64,000 bases of DNA from Sphaerisporangium album (GCF_003323745.1 NZ_QOIL01000008.1:1-64000); one strand, 5' to 3'; positions 25,859 to 35,345 are shown, numbered from the stretch's first letter. The notes: a model not told the origin generated them from the sequence alone. Numbers and translations: made by a program.

Positions 25859-26409
25859 GCCGCGATCATCACCCGGCCGGAAATCGGAACAGAGCGTGTC
25901 GGGCAGCGCGGGCCGAACCTTTTGGCCTTATTGACGTTCCCGGGGAGCACGGGTGTGCCCGGCGGTCCGCAGGTTTTCGCGAGCCTGGGGAACGCCGGTT
26001 CCGTCGGCGGTCCGGTTTCCCTTGGGGCGGATGTGGGCGCCGCCGGTTTCGTATTCCGGAGTGGGAGGAAAGGGGGGCCGGTGTCATTGCCATTCAGTGC
26101 CTACCGCTTGACTTCGCGTGCCGATCGGGCGGCGGTCGTGCGGTACGGCGTCCCCCGCCGCCCGGCCGGACGGATCGACACGGTGGGCGGCGCCGGTGGT
26201 CGCCAGGGGGTCGCGTTGAGGGGCGTATGCGTGCCTTATGCGGGGAACCTGGCACCCGGATCGGTCGTTGGCGAGGGTGAAGGCGATATGCGCGGATGGT
26301 CAGAAGCGTGGCGAAGAGATAACAGATGCTTTGCTTGCTGATGATGTGACGGGGCAAACGGGGTAACGTTCGCGTTCGCGGCCTATGTAAGGCGACGGGG
26401 TGTACAAGG
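25859..26409. other. 551-bp region without a recognisable gene
   Basis: Open frames exist on both strands but have no codon bias, ribosome site or recognisable motif. The last 110 bp (about 26300-26409) are AT-richer and contain a GTTCGCGTTCGCG direct repeat, and are the likely promoter of the NfeD-like/flotillin pair. The first part is the 5' flank of the oxidoreductase. Confidence 0.5.
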
Positions 26410-26610
26410 GTGGTCGGGAAACAGGGCAGGGTGACCGGCAGAATAGGGCCGGGGCTCGTGGGCGAGGTGTTGGTGCCGATACGCGGGGGCGTTGAGGCCT
26501 TCTACGCCCATCCATCGGTTCCCGGCGAGGAGTTCCCGGTGGGGACGATCATCATCGTCGTCGAATATTCGCCGCCACGCACGGTCTACGTGGCCCGCGC
26601 GATCGTCTGA
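26410..26610 (+). CDS. Short NfeD-like OB-fold protein
   Basis: The product has 66 aa from GTG, with no membrane segment. It is one OB-like barrel: GRVTGRIGPGLVGEVLVPI, EAFYAHPSVPGEEFPVGT and IIIVVEYSPPRTVYVARA. It matches the C-terminal domain of NfeD proteins, which bind flotillins and stomatins. The flotillin gene follows 32 bp downstream, the conserved gene pair for this family. Lack of the usual NfeD membrane part is common for this actinobacterial version. Confidence 0.8.
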   Translation: MVGKQGRVTGRIGPGLVGEVLVPIRGGVEAFYAHPSVPGEEFPVGTIIIVVEYSPPRTVYVARAIV

Positions 26611-26642
26611 CCTTCTCTCTCCCCCCTCATTCGGAGGTCTCA

Positions 26643-28133
26643 TTGACCACCACAGAACTGGCCGTATGGGCCGGCGGGCTCCTGGTTCTGTTCATCGTCA
26701 TCGTTCTGCTGTTCAAGGCCGTGTGGAGGGTCGCCGAGCCCAACGAGGCGTTGATCATCTCGGGTCTCGGCGCGCGTTCGAGGAACGAGCTGGCCGAGAG
26801 CCTGGGCTTCAAGATCATCACGGGTAAGGGCACCGCCGTGCTGCCGGGCTTCCAGACCGCGCGGCGGCTGCGACTCGACAGCCGGGCCACGAACCTCCAG
26901 GTCAACTGCGTCACCCAGCAGGGCATCCCGGTCCAGGTGCGCGGCGTCATCATCTACAAGGTCGGCGACGACTTCACCTCGATCGCCAACGCCGCCCGCC
27001 GCTTCCTCGACCAGCAGGACAGCATGAGCGGAGCCATCCACGAGCTGTTCACCGGCCACCTGCGCTCGATCATCGGAAACCTCACCGTCGAGGACCTCAT
27101 CCTCAACCGCGAGCGCCTCACCGGCGAGACCCGCAGCAGCGCCGCCGACGAGATGAGCAAGCTCGGCCTGGTCGTCGACTCCCTCCAGATCCAGGAGATC
27201 GACGACGAGACCGGCTACATCCTGAACCTCGGCAAGCCGCACGCCGCACGGGTGGCGGCCGCCGCGCGCATCGCCGAGGCCCAGCGCGACCAGGAGGCCA
27301 CCGAGGCCGAGCAGGCCGCGAACGCCAAGAAGGCCGCGGCCGTCCGCGAGTCGCAGATCCAGCAGGCCGGATACCAGGCCGAGATCGACCAGGCCGCCGC
27401 CAAGGCGCGGCAGGCCGGGCCGCTGTCGGAGGCGACCGCGCGCCAGGAGGTCGTCGTCCAGGAGACCCGCGCCGCCGAGCTGGAGGCCCAGCTTTCCGAG
27501 CAGCGGCTGCAGTCGCAGGTGCGCAAGCCCGCCGACGCGAAGGCGTACGAGACCGTCACGTTGTCCCAGGCCGAGCGCGACGCGCGCATCGCCCAGGCCG
27601 AGGCCGAGGCGCGCGAGACCGAGCTGCGCGCCGTCGCCCAGGCGTCGCAGGTGAAGCAGGCCGCCGCCGCGGACGCCGAGTCCGTGCGGCTGCGCGCCGA
27701 GGCCGCGGGCGCCGCCTCCCGTGCCACCGGTGAGGGCGAGGCGGCGGCCGCCCAGGCGCGCGGCCTGGCCGAGGCCGAGGCCGCCAGGGCGCGCGGTCTC
27801 GCCGAGGCGGAGGCCGCCAAGGCCAAGGGGCTCGCCGAGGCCGAGGCGATCCGGGCCCGCGCGCAGGCCCTCGCCGAGAACCAGGAGGCCGTCATCGCCC
27901 AGCAGCTGGCCGAGAACTGGCCCTCGATCGTCGAGGCCGGCGCCAAGGCGTTCGGCAACGTCGACCACATGGTGGTGCTCAACGGCGCTCAGGGCGTGGA
28001 GGAGATGCTCGCCAAGGCGCTCACGCTCGGCGGCACGGGCCTCGGCCTCGCCCGCTCGCTGCTGTCCGGCGGGACCCCGCCGAGCCTGAACGGCCACGAG
28101 CCGGCGCCGCCGCAGAAGCTCGACGTGGTCTGA
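26643..28133 (+). CDS. floT: Flotillin-like SPFH protein
   Basis: The product has 496 aa from a TTG start with GGAGG 5 nt upstream. Residues 5-26 form one membrane segment, followed by the SPFH domain (EPNEALIISGLGAR, TNLQVNCVTQQGIPVQVRGV, LNRERLTGETRSSAADEM, LGLVVDSLQIQEIDD). The second half is a long Ala/Glu coiled coil with decapeptide repeats such as GLAEAEAARAR and GLAEAEAAKAK, as in flotillins. It ends in a Gly/Leu-rich segment. Such proteins organise ordered membrane domains and assist signalling and cell-wall enzymes. It is co-transcribed with the NfeD-like gene. A terminator follows. Confidence 0.92.
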   Translation: MTTTELAVWAGGLLVLFIVIVLLFKAVWRVAEPNEALIISGLGARSRNELAESLGFKIITGKGTAVLPGFQTARRLRLDSRATNLQVNCVTQQGIPVQVRGVIIYKVGDDFTSIANAARRFLDQQDSMSGAIHELFTGHLRSIIGNLTVEDLILNRERLTGETRSSAADEMSKLGLVVDSLQIQEIDDETGYILNLGKPHAARVAAAARIAEAQRDQEATEAEQAANAKKAAAVRESQIQQAGYQAEIDQAAAKARQAGPLSEATARQEVVVQETRAAELEAQLSEQRLQSQVRKPADAKAYETVTLSQAERDARIAQAEAEARETELRAVAQASQVKQAAAADAESVRLRAEAAGAASRATGEGEAAAAQARGLAEAEAARARGLAEAEAAKAKGLAEAEAIRARAQALAENQEAVIAQQLAENWPSIVEAGAKAFGNVDHMVVLNGAQGVEEMLAKALTLGGTGLGLARSLLSGGTPPSLNGHEPAPPQKLDVV

Positions 28134-28147
28134 CGTGTAAGCCCGCT

Positions 28148-28173
28148 CCGGGGCCCGGGTCGCGGGGCCCCGG
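28148..28173. terminator. Convergent GC-rich hairpin
   Basis: CCGGGGCCC (28148-28156) pairs with GGGCCCCGG (28165-28173) across 8 nt, 15 bp after the flotillin stop and 7 bp before the end of the convergent MocR gene. It probably terminates both. Confidence 0.65.
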
Positions 28174-28179
28174 GGCGTC

Positions 28180-29694
28180 TCACGCCCGCAGCGCGGCGAC
28201 GAGGGCGTCCAGCGCTGCGGGATACGCGGCCTCCGTCGGGGTTCCGTAGCCCACGATCAGGCCCTGGGGACGGCCGGGGGCGTCGTCGGGGGCGTGCCAG
28301 TGCCCGGCGAGCCCTTGGACGGCGACGCCGCGCGCCGCGCACGCGGCGAGCACGGCGGCCTCGTCCGGGCCGCCGGGCGGCAGGGTGACCATCGCGTGCA
28401 GCCCGGCCGCGACGCCTTGGACGGCGACGGGCGCCGACCCCTCGAAGACGGGTGCCATGCCCTGGAGAGCGAGGGGCACGGCTTGGAGGGCGGAGGGCAC
28501 GGCTTGGAGGGCGAGCGGCGCCGCGTCCTGGACGGCCGCCGGTGCGAGCCGTGAGACGAGCAGGTCGCGTCGGCGGCGGTAGCGGAGCCGGCAGGCGCGT
28601 ACGTGCCGGTCGTAGGCGTGGCTCGTGATCAGGTCGGCGAGGACGAGCTGGCCGAGCGACTCGGTGTGGTGGTCGGCGTGGCGCTTGGCGTCCACCACGG
28701 GGCCGACGAGGTGGCGCGGCAGCACCAGCCAGGCCAGCCGTAGTCCCGGCCCGAGGGTCTTGGACGCGGTGCCGAGGTACGCGACGTGCTCGGGCGCCAT
28801 GCCCTGCAGAGCCCCCACCGGCTGCCGGTCGTACCGGAACTCGCCGTCGTAGTCGTCCTCGACCACCAGCCCGCCCCCGCCCCGCGCCCAGTCCGCGAGG
28901 GCGTGGCGGCGGGACGGGTGCAGCGTGACCCCCGACGGGTACTGGTGGGCGGGCGTCACGACCACCGCGCCCGCCTCGGCGTACGCGTCCCCGCCGAGCA
29001 GGTCCGTGCGCGCGCCGCGCCCGTCCACCGGCAGCGGCAGCACGCGTGCCCCCGCCCGGCGGACCACCTCGCGGTGGAATCTCAGCCCCGGGTCTTCCAT
29101 GGCGACCTCCGGCTTCGGACCCGCGCCCACGACCCGCGCCAGCAGCGACAGCGCCTGGACGGCGCCGGAGGTGACCACGATCTGGTCGGCGGTCGCGAGC
29201 ACGCCCCGCGTCCGGCCGAGGTGGGCGGCCAGCGCCGCGCGCAGTTCGGGTGCGCCGCGCGGGTCGCCGTAGCCGTACACCGACGGGGACGCGGTGCCGA
29301 GCACGCGGCGCGTGGAGCGCATCCAGGCCGCCGAGGGGAACGTCGTCACGTCCGGCCTGCCCGGCCGCAGGTCGTGGCGCGGCGCGACGGCGTCGCCCCG
29401 GGAGCGCGGGGCCTCGGCGGGGGTGGCGGTGACGTCGGCGACGGAGGTGCCCGAGCCCCGGCGCGCGGTGAGGTAGCCCTCGGCGACGAGCTGGTCGTAC
29501 GCGGCGCTGACCGTGTTGCGCGACAGCCCGGTCTCGGCGGCGAGGGCACGGGTGGACGGCAGCAGGGTGCGCGGCGCGAGCCGTCCGTCGCGGATCGCGT
29601 CCCGCAGGGCGTGTTCGAGGCCGGCGCGGCGGCCCGACGCGGGGTCGACCTCGACGTGCAGGTCGAGGCCGAAGGTGGCCCAATATTTCGGCAC
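28180..29694 (-). CDS. MocR/PdxR-family regulator (GntR HTH fused to aminotransferase fold)
   Basis: The product has 504 aa. A GntR winged helix occupies residues 22-85 (LEHALRDAIRDGRLAPRTLL, LAAETGLSRNTVSAAYDQLV). The type-I aminotransferase fold spans about 110-504, with the pyridoxal phosphate lysine at K312 (TASKTLGPGLRL). Oddly, residues 386-430 are a low-complexity insertion of repeated ALQAVP/ALQGMAP-like units, encoded by degenerate 21-24-bp repeats near 28410-28545. It is divergent, with 47 bp between starts, from the AhpD-like/PEP-mutase pair, which it probably controls. No pdxST genes are adjacent, so vitamin B6 control is unproven. Confidence 0.9.
   Translation of the reverse strand: MPKYWATFGLDLHVEVDPASGRRAGLEHALRDAIRDGRLAPRTLLPSTRALAAETGLSRNTVSAAYDQLVAEGYLTARRGSGTSVADVTATPAEAPRSRGDAVAPRHDLRPGRPDVTTFPSAAWMRSTRRVLGTASPSVYGYGDPRGAPELRAALAAHLGRTRGVLATADQIVVTSGAVQALSLLARVVGAGPKPEVAMEDPGLRFHREVVRRAGARVLPLPVDGRGARTDLLGGDAYAEAGAVVVTPAHQYPSGVTLHPSRRHALADWARGGGGLVVEDDYDGEFRYDRQPVGALQGMAPEHVAYLGTASKTLGPGLRLAWLVLPRHLVGPVVDAKRHADHHTESLGQLVLADLITSHAYDRHVRACRLRYRRRRDLLVSRLAPAAVQDAAPLALQAVPSALQAVPLALQGMAPVFEGSAPVAVQGVAAGLHAMVTLPPGGPDEAAVLAACAARGVAVQGLAGHWHAPDDAPGRPQGLIVGYGTPTEAAYPAALDALVAALRA
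28410..28545 (-). repeat. Degenerate in-frame repeats within the MocR gene
   Basis: Units related to GGCACGGCTTGGAGGGCGGAG recur in tandem on the plus strand here. They encode an Ala/Leu/Gln/Pro-rich insertion in the aminotransferase domain that is absent from typical family members as far as I know them. Confidence 0.65.
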
Positions 29695-29741
29695 GGTATT
29701 GGACCTTATCCTCGGGCCAGTGGATTCCTAGCATGGGGGCC

Positions 29742-30236
29742 ATGACAACGGTGACCAGCGACGAGACCGGCGCCCCGATGCCGGCCCCGCGTATTTCCTT
29801 GCAGGATCTGACCCCCGAGATCTACCGCGCGATGATCGCCCTGGACGGTGCCGTCGCCCGGTGCGGCCTTGAGCGTTCGCTGCTCGAACTGGTGAGAATC
29901 CGCGCCTCGCAGATCAACGGGTGCGCCTACTGCGTCGACATGCACACCCTGGACGCGCGGGCCGCCGGCGAGCGTGAGCAGCGCCTCTACGCCCTGCCGG
30001 TGTGGCGCGAGACGCCGTTCTTCACCCCGCGCGAGCGCGCCGCGCTGGAGCTCACCGAGGCGGCGACCCGGCTCCCGGGCGGCGGGGTGAGCGACGAGGT
30101 GTACGCGCGCACGGCGCGGCACTTTTCCGAGGAGGAGCTGGGCGACCTGATCTGGGCGATCACGGTGATCAACGCGTGGAACCGCATCGGCGTGACCGCC
30201 CGCCTGGTCCCCGGCGAGTACAAGCCCGGCGAATAA
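29742..30236 (+). CDS. Carboxymuconolactone decarboxylase/AhpD-like alkylhydroperoxidase
   Basis: The ATG at 29742 follows GGGGG. The product has 164 aa in the AhpD fold, with the redox/proton-relay motif C61-A-Y-C64-V-D-M-H68 preceded by LLELVRIRASQINGC. The C-terminal part (FSEEELGDLIWAITVINAWN) matches the CMD family, YciW/uncharacterised peroxidase-related subgroup. Cytoplasmic peroxide or hydroperoxide reduction is the usual role. It is followed by the PEP-mutase-like gene with a TAATG overlap, indicating coupling. It is divergent from the MocR regulator. Confidence 0.88.
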   Translation: MTTVTSDETGAPMPAPRISLQDLTPEIYRAMIALDGAVARCGLERSLLELVRIRASQINGCAYCVDMHTLDARAAGEREQRLYALPVWRETPFFTPRERAALELTEAATRLPGGGVSDEVYARTARHFSEEELGDLIWAITVINAWNRIGVTARLVPGEYKPGE

Positions 30237-31090
30237 TGACCCTTGGCGGGAGATTCGCGACGACGGGGGACAGCGTGACCACACGGGACAGGACGGCGGC
30301 GGGGGATGCCGCGACGGCACGGGAGAACGTCGCGAAGGCCGAAGCTCTGCGCGCGTCGCACGTGCCCGGGCGTCCGCTCGTGCTGCCGAACGTCTGGGAC
30401 GCCGCGTCCGCGCGGGCGGTCACGGCGGCCGGGTTCCCGGTCGTCGCCACGGGCAGCGCGGCGGTCGCCCCCGTCCTCGGGTATGACGACGGAGAGTCCG
30501 CCCCGGCCGGCGAGGTGCTGGCCCAGGTCGCCCGCATCGCGCGGGCGGTGACGGTTCCGGTGACCGCCGACATGGAACGGGGGTACGGGCTCGCGCCGGC
30601 CGAGTTCGTCGAGCGGCTCGCCGCCACGGGCGCGGTCGGGGCGAACCTGGAGGACTCCGACCCGCGTACCGGCGCGATGGTGGACGCCGACGCGCAGGCG
30701 GGCTTCCTCGCGGCCGTACGCGCGGCGGCCGAGCGGGCGGGCACCGGGCTCGTGATCAACGCCAGGGTCGACTGCTTCGCCCACGGCACGGGGACACCGG
30801 ACGAACGGCTGGCCGACGCCGTGGAACGAGGGCGCGCCTACCTGCGGGCGGGGGCCGACTGCGTCTACCCGATCCTCGCCTCCGACCCCGAGACGATCCG
30901 GGTGCTGGTGACGGAGATCGGCGGGCCGGTGAACATCCTTTTCCGGCCGGGTACGCCGTCACTCGCCGAGCTGGCCGCGCTGGGGGTCGCGCGGGTGAGC
31001 TTCGGCCACGGCCTGCACGCCGCCACCCAGCGCCACCTCGCGACGATGCTGTCGGCCATCGCCGAAGGCCACAGCCCCTACGACCTCTGA
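30236..31090 (+). CDS. Isocitrate lyase/PEP mutase-family protein
   Basis: The product has 284 aa from the ATG that overlaps the previous stop (TAATG). A GTG at 30275 with GGGGGA 4 nt upstream gives the more usual family N-terminus and may be the true start. It is a TIM barrel with RPLVLPNVWDAASARAV, VTADMERGYG (the metal-binding Asp), GANLEDSDPRTG and VINARVDCFAHG. These are characteristic of the oxaloacetate-decarboxylase/2,3-dimethylmalate-lyase-like branch. The C-terminal FRPGTPSLAELAALGVARVS block agrees. Substrate unknown, likely a 2-oxo or carboxyphosphonate-like C-C bond lyase. Confidence 0.88.
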   Translation: MTLGGRFATTGDSVTTRDRTAAGDAATARENVAKAEALRASHVPGRPLVLPNVWDAASARAVTAAGFPVVATGSAAVAPVLGYDDGESAPAGEVLAQVARIARAVTVPVTADMERGYGLAPAEFVERLAATGAVGANLEDSDPRTGAMVDADAQAGFLAAVRAAAERAGTGLVINARVDCFAHGTGTPDERLADAVERGRAYLRAGADCVYPILASDPETIRVLVTEIGGPVNILFRPGTPSLAELAALGVARVSFGHGLHAATQRHLATMLSAIAEGHSPYDL

Positions 31091-31230
31091 GACCCTCCCC
31101 TCCGGCCGCTCCCCGTCGTGTGTCCCGATGGTCCGTGGCAGAGGTTGGAGTGGTGCTCGGCGGGGGAGGTACGGGCAGGAAGTAGTGCGCCCCCCCGGCG
31201 GTTACGGCGAGCGCTCGGGGTGGGGGCGGC

Positions 31231-34200
31231 ATGGCGATGAAGGACTTCTTGGGAAGATGGCCGGTGCTGCGGCAGCTCACCGGTCCGGACCGCTGCGGCC
31301 TGGGCGCCGCCGTGCGGTCGAAGAAGACCGACGAGCTGCGCTCCCGCGTCGCCACCGCCGACCGCGTGGTGAAGTCCATCTGCCCGTACTGCGCCGTCGG
31401 CTGCGGCCAGAACGTGTACGTGTCCGGCGAGAAGGTCGTCCAGATCGAGGGCGACCCGGACTCGCCGATCAGCCGGGGCAGGCTGTGTCCCAAGGGCTCG
31501 GCGTCGCTCCAGCTCACGACCGGCCCGGGACGCGAGCGCTCCGTCCTGTACCGCAGGCCGTACGGCACCGAGTGGGAGCAGCTCGACCTGGACACGGCCA
31601 TGCGGATGGTCGCCGACCGCGTCGTGCGGACCCGCCGCGAGACCTGGCAGGAGCACTGCGACGGCAAACGCGTGGCCCGCACGATGGGCATCGCGAGCCT
31701 CGGCGGCGCGACGCTGGACAACGAGGAGAACTACCTCATCAAGAAGCTGATGACCGGGCTCGGCGTCGTCCAGGTGGAGAACCAGGCGCGGGTCTGCCAC
31801 AGCTCGACGGTGACCGGCCTCGGCACGTCCTTCGGCCGGGGCGGCTCGACGACGTTCATGCAGGATCTGCAGCACTCCGACTGCATCATCATCGAGGGCT
31901 CCAACTTCGCCGAGGCGCACCCGGTGGGCTTCCAGTGGGTGATGGAGGCGAAGCTGCGCGGCGCGACCGTCATCCACGTCGACCCGCACTTCAGCCGCAC
32001 CAGCGCCATGGCCGACCTGTTCGTGCCGATCCGCGCGGGCACGGACATCGCCTTCCTCGGCGCGATCATCAACCACGTGCTGTCGGAGGGCAAGGACTTC
32101 CGCGAGTACGTCCTGAACTACACCAACGCCGCGTGCGTCGTCTCCGACGAGTTCGCCGACAGCGAGGACCTGGACGGCGTCTTCTCCGGCTGGGACCCCG
32201 AGACGCGCACCTACGACGTCGGCACCTGGCAGTACAAGGGGCCGCGCGTCCAGACGGTTTCGGGCCGGCGGCTGCGGCTGGACGAGTACCACCAGCCGGG
32301 CCGCAGCGAGGCGCACGGCTCCGGCGGCGCGCCCGTCACCCCGTACGCGGAGCGGGACGAGACGCTCAGCCACCCGCGCTGCGTCTACCAGATCCTGAAG
32401 CGCCACTTCTCCCGCTACACGCCGGAGGTGGTCGAGCGGACCTGCGGCATCCCGCCCGAGACGTTCGCCCGGGTCTGCGACGCGCTGACGTCCAACTCCG
32501 GGCCGGACCGCACCAGCGCCTTCGCGTACGCGGTGGGGTGGACGCAGCACAGCGTGGGCACGCAGTACATCCGCACGGCGAGCATCCTGCAACTGCTGCT
32601 CGGCAACATCGGGCGGCCGGGCGGCGGCATCATGGCGCTGCGCGGGCACGCCAGCATCCAAGGGTCCAGCGACATCCCGACCCTGTACAACCTGCTGCCG
32701 GGCTACATCCCGATGCCGTACGCGCACACCGACGAGAACCTGGACGACTTCGTCGAGGTCATCACCACGCAGAAGGGCTTCTGGGCGGACGCGCGGCACT
32801 ACGTCGTCAGCCTGCTCAAGGCGTACTACGGGGACGCGGCGACCGCCGACAACGACTTCTGCTTCGGGCACCTGCCCCGGCTGACCGGCTCGCACAGCAC
32901 CTACGACACGACGTTCGCGCAGCTCGACGGCGTGTGCAAGGGATTCTTCCTGTTCGGCGAGAACCCGGCCGTCGGGTCGGCCAACGCCCGGCTGCAACGG
33001 CTCGGCATGGCGAACCTGGACTGGCTCGTCGTCCGCGACTTCGCGCTCATCGAGTCGGCGACGTGGTGGAAGGACGGCCGGGAGATCCGGACCGGCGAGC
33101 TGCGCACCGAGGAGATCGGCACCGAGGTCTTCTTCTTCCCCGCCGCCTCGCACACCGAGAAGAACGGGACGTTCACCAACACCAACCGCCTGTTGCAGTG
33201 GCACCACGCGGCCGTGGAGCCGAGCGGCGACTGCCGCAGCGACCTGTGGTTCGTCTACCACCTCGGCCGGATGGTCCGGGAGCGCCTCGCCGGGTCCGCC
33301 GAGCCGTACGACCGCGCGATCCTGGACCTGGCCTGGGACTACCCGGTCGAGGGGGAGCTGCGCGAGCCGAGCGCCGAGGCCGTCCTGCGCGAGGTCAACG
33401 GGTACGGCCCGGACGGGGAGTTGCTGTCGAGCTACATGCGACTGCGCGGCGACGGGTCCACCTCGTGCGGCTGCTGGATCTACTGCGGCGTGTTCGCGGA
33501 CGGGGTGAACCAGGCGGCCCGGCGCAAGCCGCACACCGAACAGAGCTGGGTGTCGCACGAGTGGGGCTGGGCGTGGCCGCTCAACCGGCGCACCCTGTAC
33601 AACCGTGCGTCGGCCGACCCGGACGGCAACCCGTGGAGTGCCCGCAAGGCGTACGTCTGGTGGGACGCGGACCTCGGCCGGTGGACAGGTCACGACATTC
33701 CCGACTTCATCGACGACCGGCCGCCAGACTACCGCCCACCCGCGGACGCCCAGGGCCCCGACGCGTTGTCCGGAATCGATGCGTTCATCATGCAAGGCGA
33801 TGGAAAGGGCTGGCTCTACGCGCCCGCCGGGCTCATGGACGGTCCGCTGCCCGTGCACTACGAGCCGCAGGACACACCATGCGAGAACCCGCTGTACCGG
33901 GCGTACCCGCGCAACCCCGCGCGGCTGCTGTACGACCGGCCGGGCAACCGCTACCACCCGGTCGCCAGCAAGGTCTACCCGTACGTCGTCACGACCTACC
34001 GGCTCACCGAGCACTTCACCGCCGGGGGCATGAGCCGCTGGCTGCCGTACCTGTCGGAGCTCCAGCCGGAGATGTTCTGCGAGGTCTCCCCGGAGCTGGC
34101 CGAGGAGCGGCTGCTGGAGCACGGCGACTGGGCCACGATCATCAGCGCGCGCGGCGCCATCGAGGCCAAGGTGCTGATCACCGACCGGATGCCGTCGCTG

Positions 34201-34452
34201 CGCCTCGACGGCCGCGTCGTCCACCAGATCGGGCTGCCCTACCACTACGGCCCGAACGGCTGCGCGACCGGCGACCCGGCGAACGAGCTGACGTCCATCG
34301 TGCTCGACCCGAACGCCGACATCCAGGAGACCAAGGCGTGCACCGCCGACATCCAGCCGGGACGCCGCCCGCGCGGGCCCGGCCTCAACCGCCTCGTCGA
34401 GACGTTCCGGCGGCGCGCGGGCATGTACGAGCCGACGCGGCAGGAGGTCTGA
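31231..34452 (+). CDS. Formate dehydrogenase alpha subunit, Cys-containing
   Basis: The product has 1073 aa and is a molybdopterin oxidoreductase of the FdnG/FdoG type. The [4Fe-4S] ligands are in CPYCAVGCGQ and RLCPKGSA near residues 50-90. The active-site segment NQARVCHSSTVTGLGTSFGR carries Cys at residue 189 where many enzymes have selenocysteine; the codon is TGC, not TGA. The C-terminal cofactor-binding domain ends at GPNGCATGDPANELTS and beyond. No Tat leader is present, so the catalytic site is probably cytoplasmic. It oxidises formate to CO2, passing electrons to the beta subunit, which starts 1 nt after its stop. Confidence 0.95.
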   Translation: MAMKDFLGRWPVLRQLTGPDRCGLGAAVRSKKTDELRSRVATADRVVKSICPYCAVGCGQNVYVSGEKVVQIEGDPDSPISRGRLCPKGSASLQLTTGPGRERSVLYRRPYGTEWEQLDLDTAMRMVADRVVRTRRETWQEHCDGKRVARTMGIASLGGATLDNEENYLIKKLMTGLGVVQVENQARVCHSSTVTGLGTSFGRGGSTTFMQDLQHSDCIIIEGSNFAEAHPVGFQWVMEAKLRGATVIHVDPHFSRTSAMADLFVPIRAGTDIAFLGAIINHVLSEGKDFREYVLNYTNAACVVSDEFADSEDLDGVFSGWDPETRTYDVGTWQYKGPRVQTVSGRRLRLDEYHQPGRSEAHGSGGAPVTPYAERDETLSHPRCVYQILKRHFSRYTPEVVERTCGIPPETFARVCDALTSNSGPDRTSAFAYAVGWTQHSVGTQYIRTASILQLLLGNIGRPGGGIMALRGHASIQGSSDIPTLYNLLPGYIPMPYAHTDENLDDFVEVITTQKGFWADARHYVVSLLKAYYGDAATADNDFCFGHLPRLTGSHSTYDTTFAQLDGVCKGFFLFGENPAVGSANARLQRLGMANLDWLVVRDFALIESATWWKDGREIRTGELRTEEIGTEVFFFPAASHTEKNGTFTNTNRLLQWHHAAVEPSGDCRSDLWFVYHLGRMVRERLAGSAEPYDRAILDLAWDYPVEGELREPSAEAVLREVNGYGPDGELLSSYMRLRGDGSTSCGCWIYCGVFADGVNQAARRKPHTEQSWVSHEWGWAWPLNRRTLYNRASADPDGNPWSARKAYVWWDADLGRWTGHDIPDFIDDRPPDYRPPADAQGPDALSGIDAFIMQGDGKGWLYAPAGLMDGPLPVHYEPQDTPCENPLYRAYPRNPARLLYDRPGNRYHPVASKVYPYVVTTYRLTEHFTAGGMSRWLPYLSELQPEMFCEVSPELAEERLLEHGDWATIISARGAIEAKVLITDRMPSLRLDGRVVHQIGLPYHYGPNGCATGDPANELTSIVLDPNADIQETKACTADIQPGRRPRGPGLNRLVETFRRRAGMYEPTRQEV

Positions 34453-34453
34453 C

Positions 34454-35329
34454 ATGACCACGAGGCTGCCCCAGGTGCAGGAGGAGACCGGATACGAGCG
34501 GCATCCTCCGCGGATGGGCTTCTTCACCGACACGTCCATCTGCATCGGCTGCAAGGCGTGCGAGGTCGCCTGCAAGGAATGGAACCAGCTTCCGGCCGAT
34601 CCGCCGTTCACCTTCACCGGACTGTCGTTCGACAACACCGAGCAGCTCTCGGCGTCCACGTGGCGGCACGTCGCTTTCGTCGAGCAGCGCAAGCCGATGC
34701 GCGCCGGGGCGGGCGACGGCAGCGGTGACCTGCGCTGGCTCATGGCCTCCGACGTCTGCAAGCACTGCACCGACGCCGCCTGCCTGGACGTGTGCCCCAC
34801 CGGCTCGCTGTTCCGCACCGAGTTCGGCACCGTCGTCGTGCAGTCCGACATTTGCAACGGTTGCGGCTACTGCGTGTCCGCGTGCCCGTACGGCGTGATC
34901 GACAAGCGCGAGGACGACGGGCTCGCCTGGAAGTGCACGCTCTGCTACGACCGCATCGGCGACGGGCTGACCCCGGCGTGCGCGCAGGCCTGCCCGACCC
35001 AGTCCATCCAGTACGGCGAGCTGGACGACCTGCTCGACCGCGCCGCCGCCCGCGTCGAGGCCCTGCACCAGGACGGCGTCACCGACGCCCGCCTCTACGG
35101 CCACGACCCCGGGGACGGGGTGCGCGGCAACGGCGCGTTCTTCCTGCTGCTGGATCGGCCCGAGGTGTACGGCCTGCCGCCCGCCCCGAAGGTCACCACC
35201 CGCGACCTGCCCGCGATGTGGCGCCACGCGGGGCTCGCGGCCCTGACGCTCGCGGCCACCATCGCCACCGCCTTCGCCGCGGCGTCCTTCGAGTTCGGCG
35301 GCGCAAGACCTGCACGGGTTCGCAAGTGA
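34454..35329 (+). CDS. Formate dehydrogenase beta subunit, four [4Fe-4S] ferredoxin
   Basis: The product has 291 aa with four ferredoxin-type cysteine clusters: CIGCKACEVACKEWN, CKHCTDAACLDVCPTG, CNGCGYCVSACPYGV and CTLCYDRIGDGLTPACAQACP. The C-terminus has one hydrophobic helix (HAGLAALTLAATIATAFAAA) which anchors it to the membrane. It relays electrons from the alpha subunit to the membrane subunit. It sits between alpha (1-nt gap) and the NrfD-like gene (16-nt gap) in one operon. Confidence 0.95.
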   Translation: MTTRLPQVQEETGYERHPPRMGFFTDTSICIGCKACEVACKEWNQLPADPPFTFTGLSFDNTEQLSASTWRHVAFVEQRKPMRAGAGDGSGDLRWLMASDVCKHCTDAACLDVCPTGSLFRTEFGTVVVQSDICNGCGYCVSACPYGVIDKREDDGLAWKCTLCYDRIGDGLTPACAQACPTQSIQYGELDDLLDRAAARVEALHQDGVTDARLYGHDPGDGVRGNGAFFLLLDRPEVYGLPPAPKVTTRDLPAMWRHAGLAALTLAATIATAFAAASFEFGGARPARVRK

Positions 35330-35345
35330 CGGACGGGGAGTTGCA

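Noticed and set aside
25859..26341. Open frame continuing through the gap between oxidoreductase and NfeD-like gene
   Set aside because: No start with a ribosome site, no motif, and third-position GC drops, so it is only an absence of stops.
31078..34857. Very long open frame on the minus strand opposite the formate dehydrogenase genes
   Set aside because: It is a shadow of GC-rich third positions: the composition is extreme in Arg, Val, Ala and Gly, it has no family motif, and the plus strand is clearly coding.
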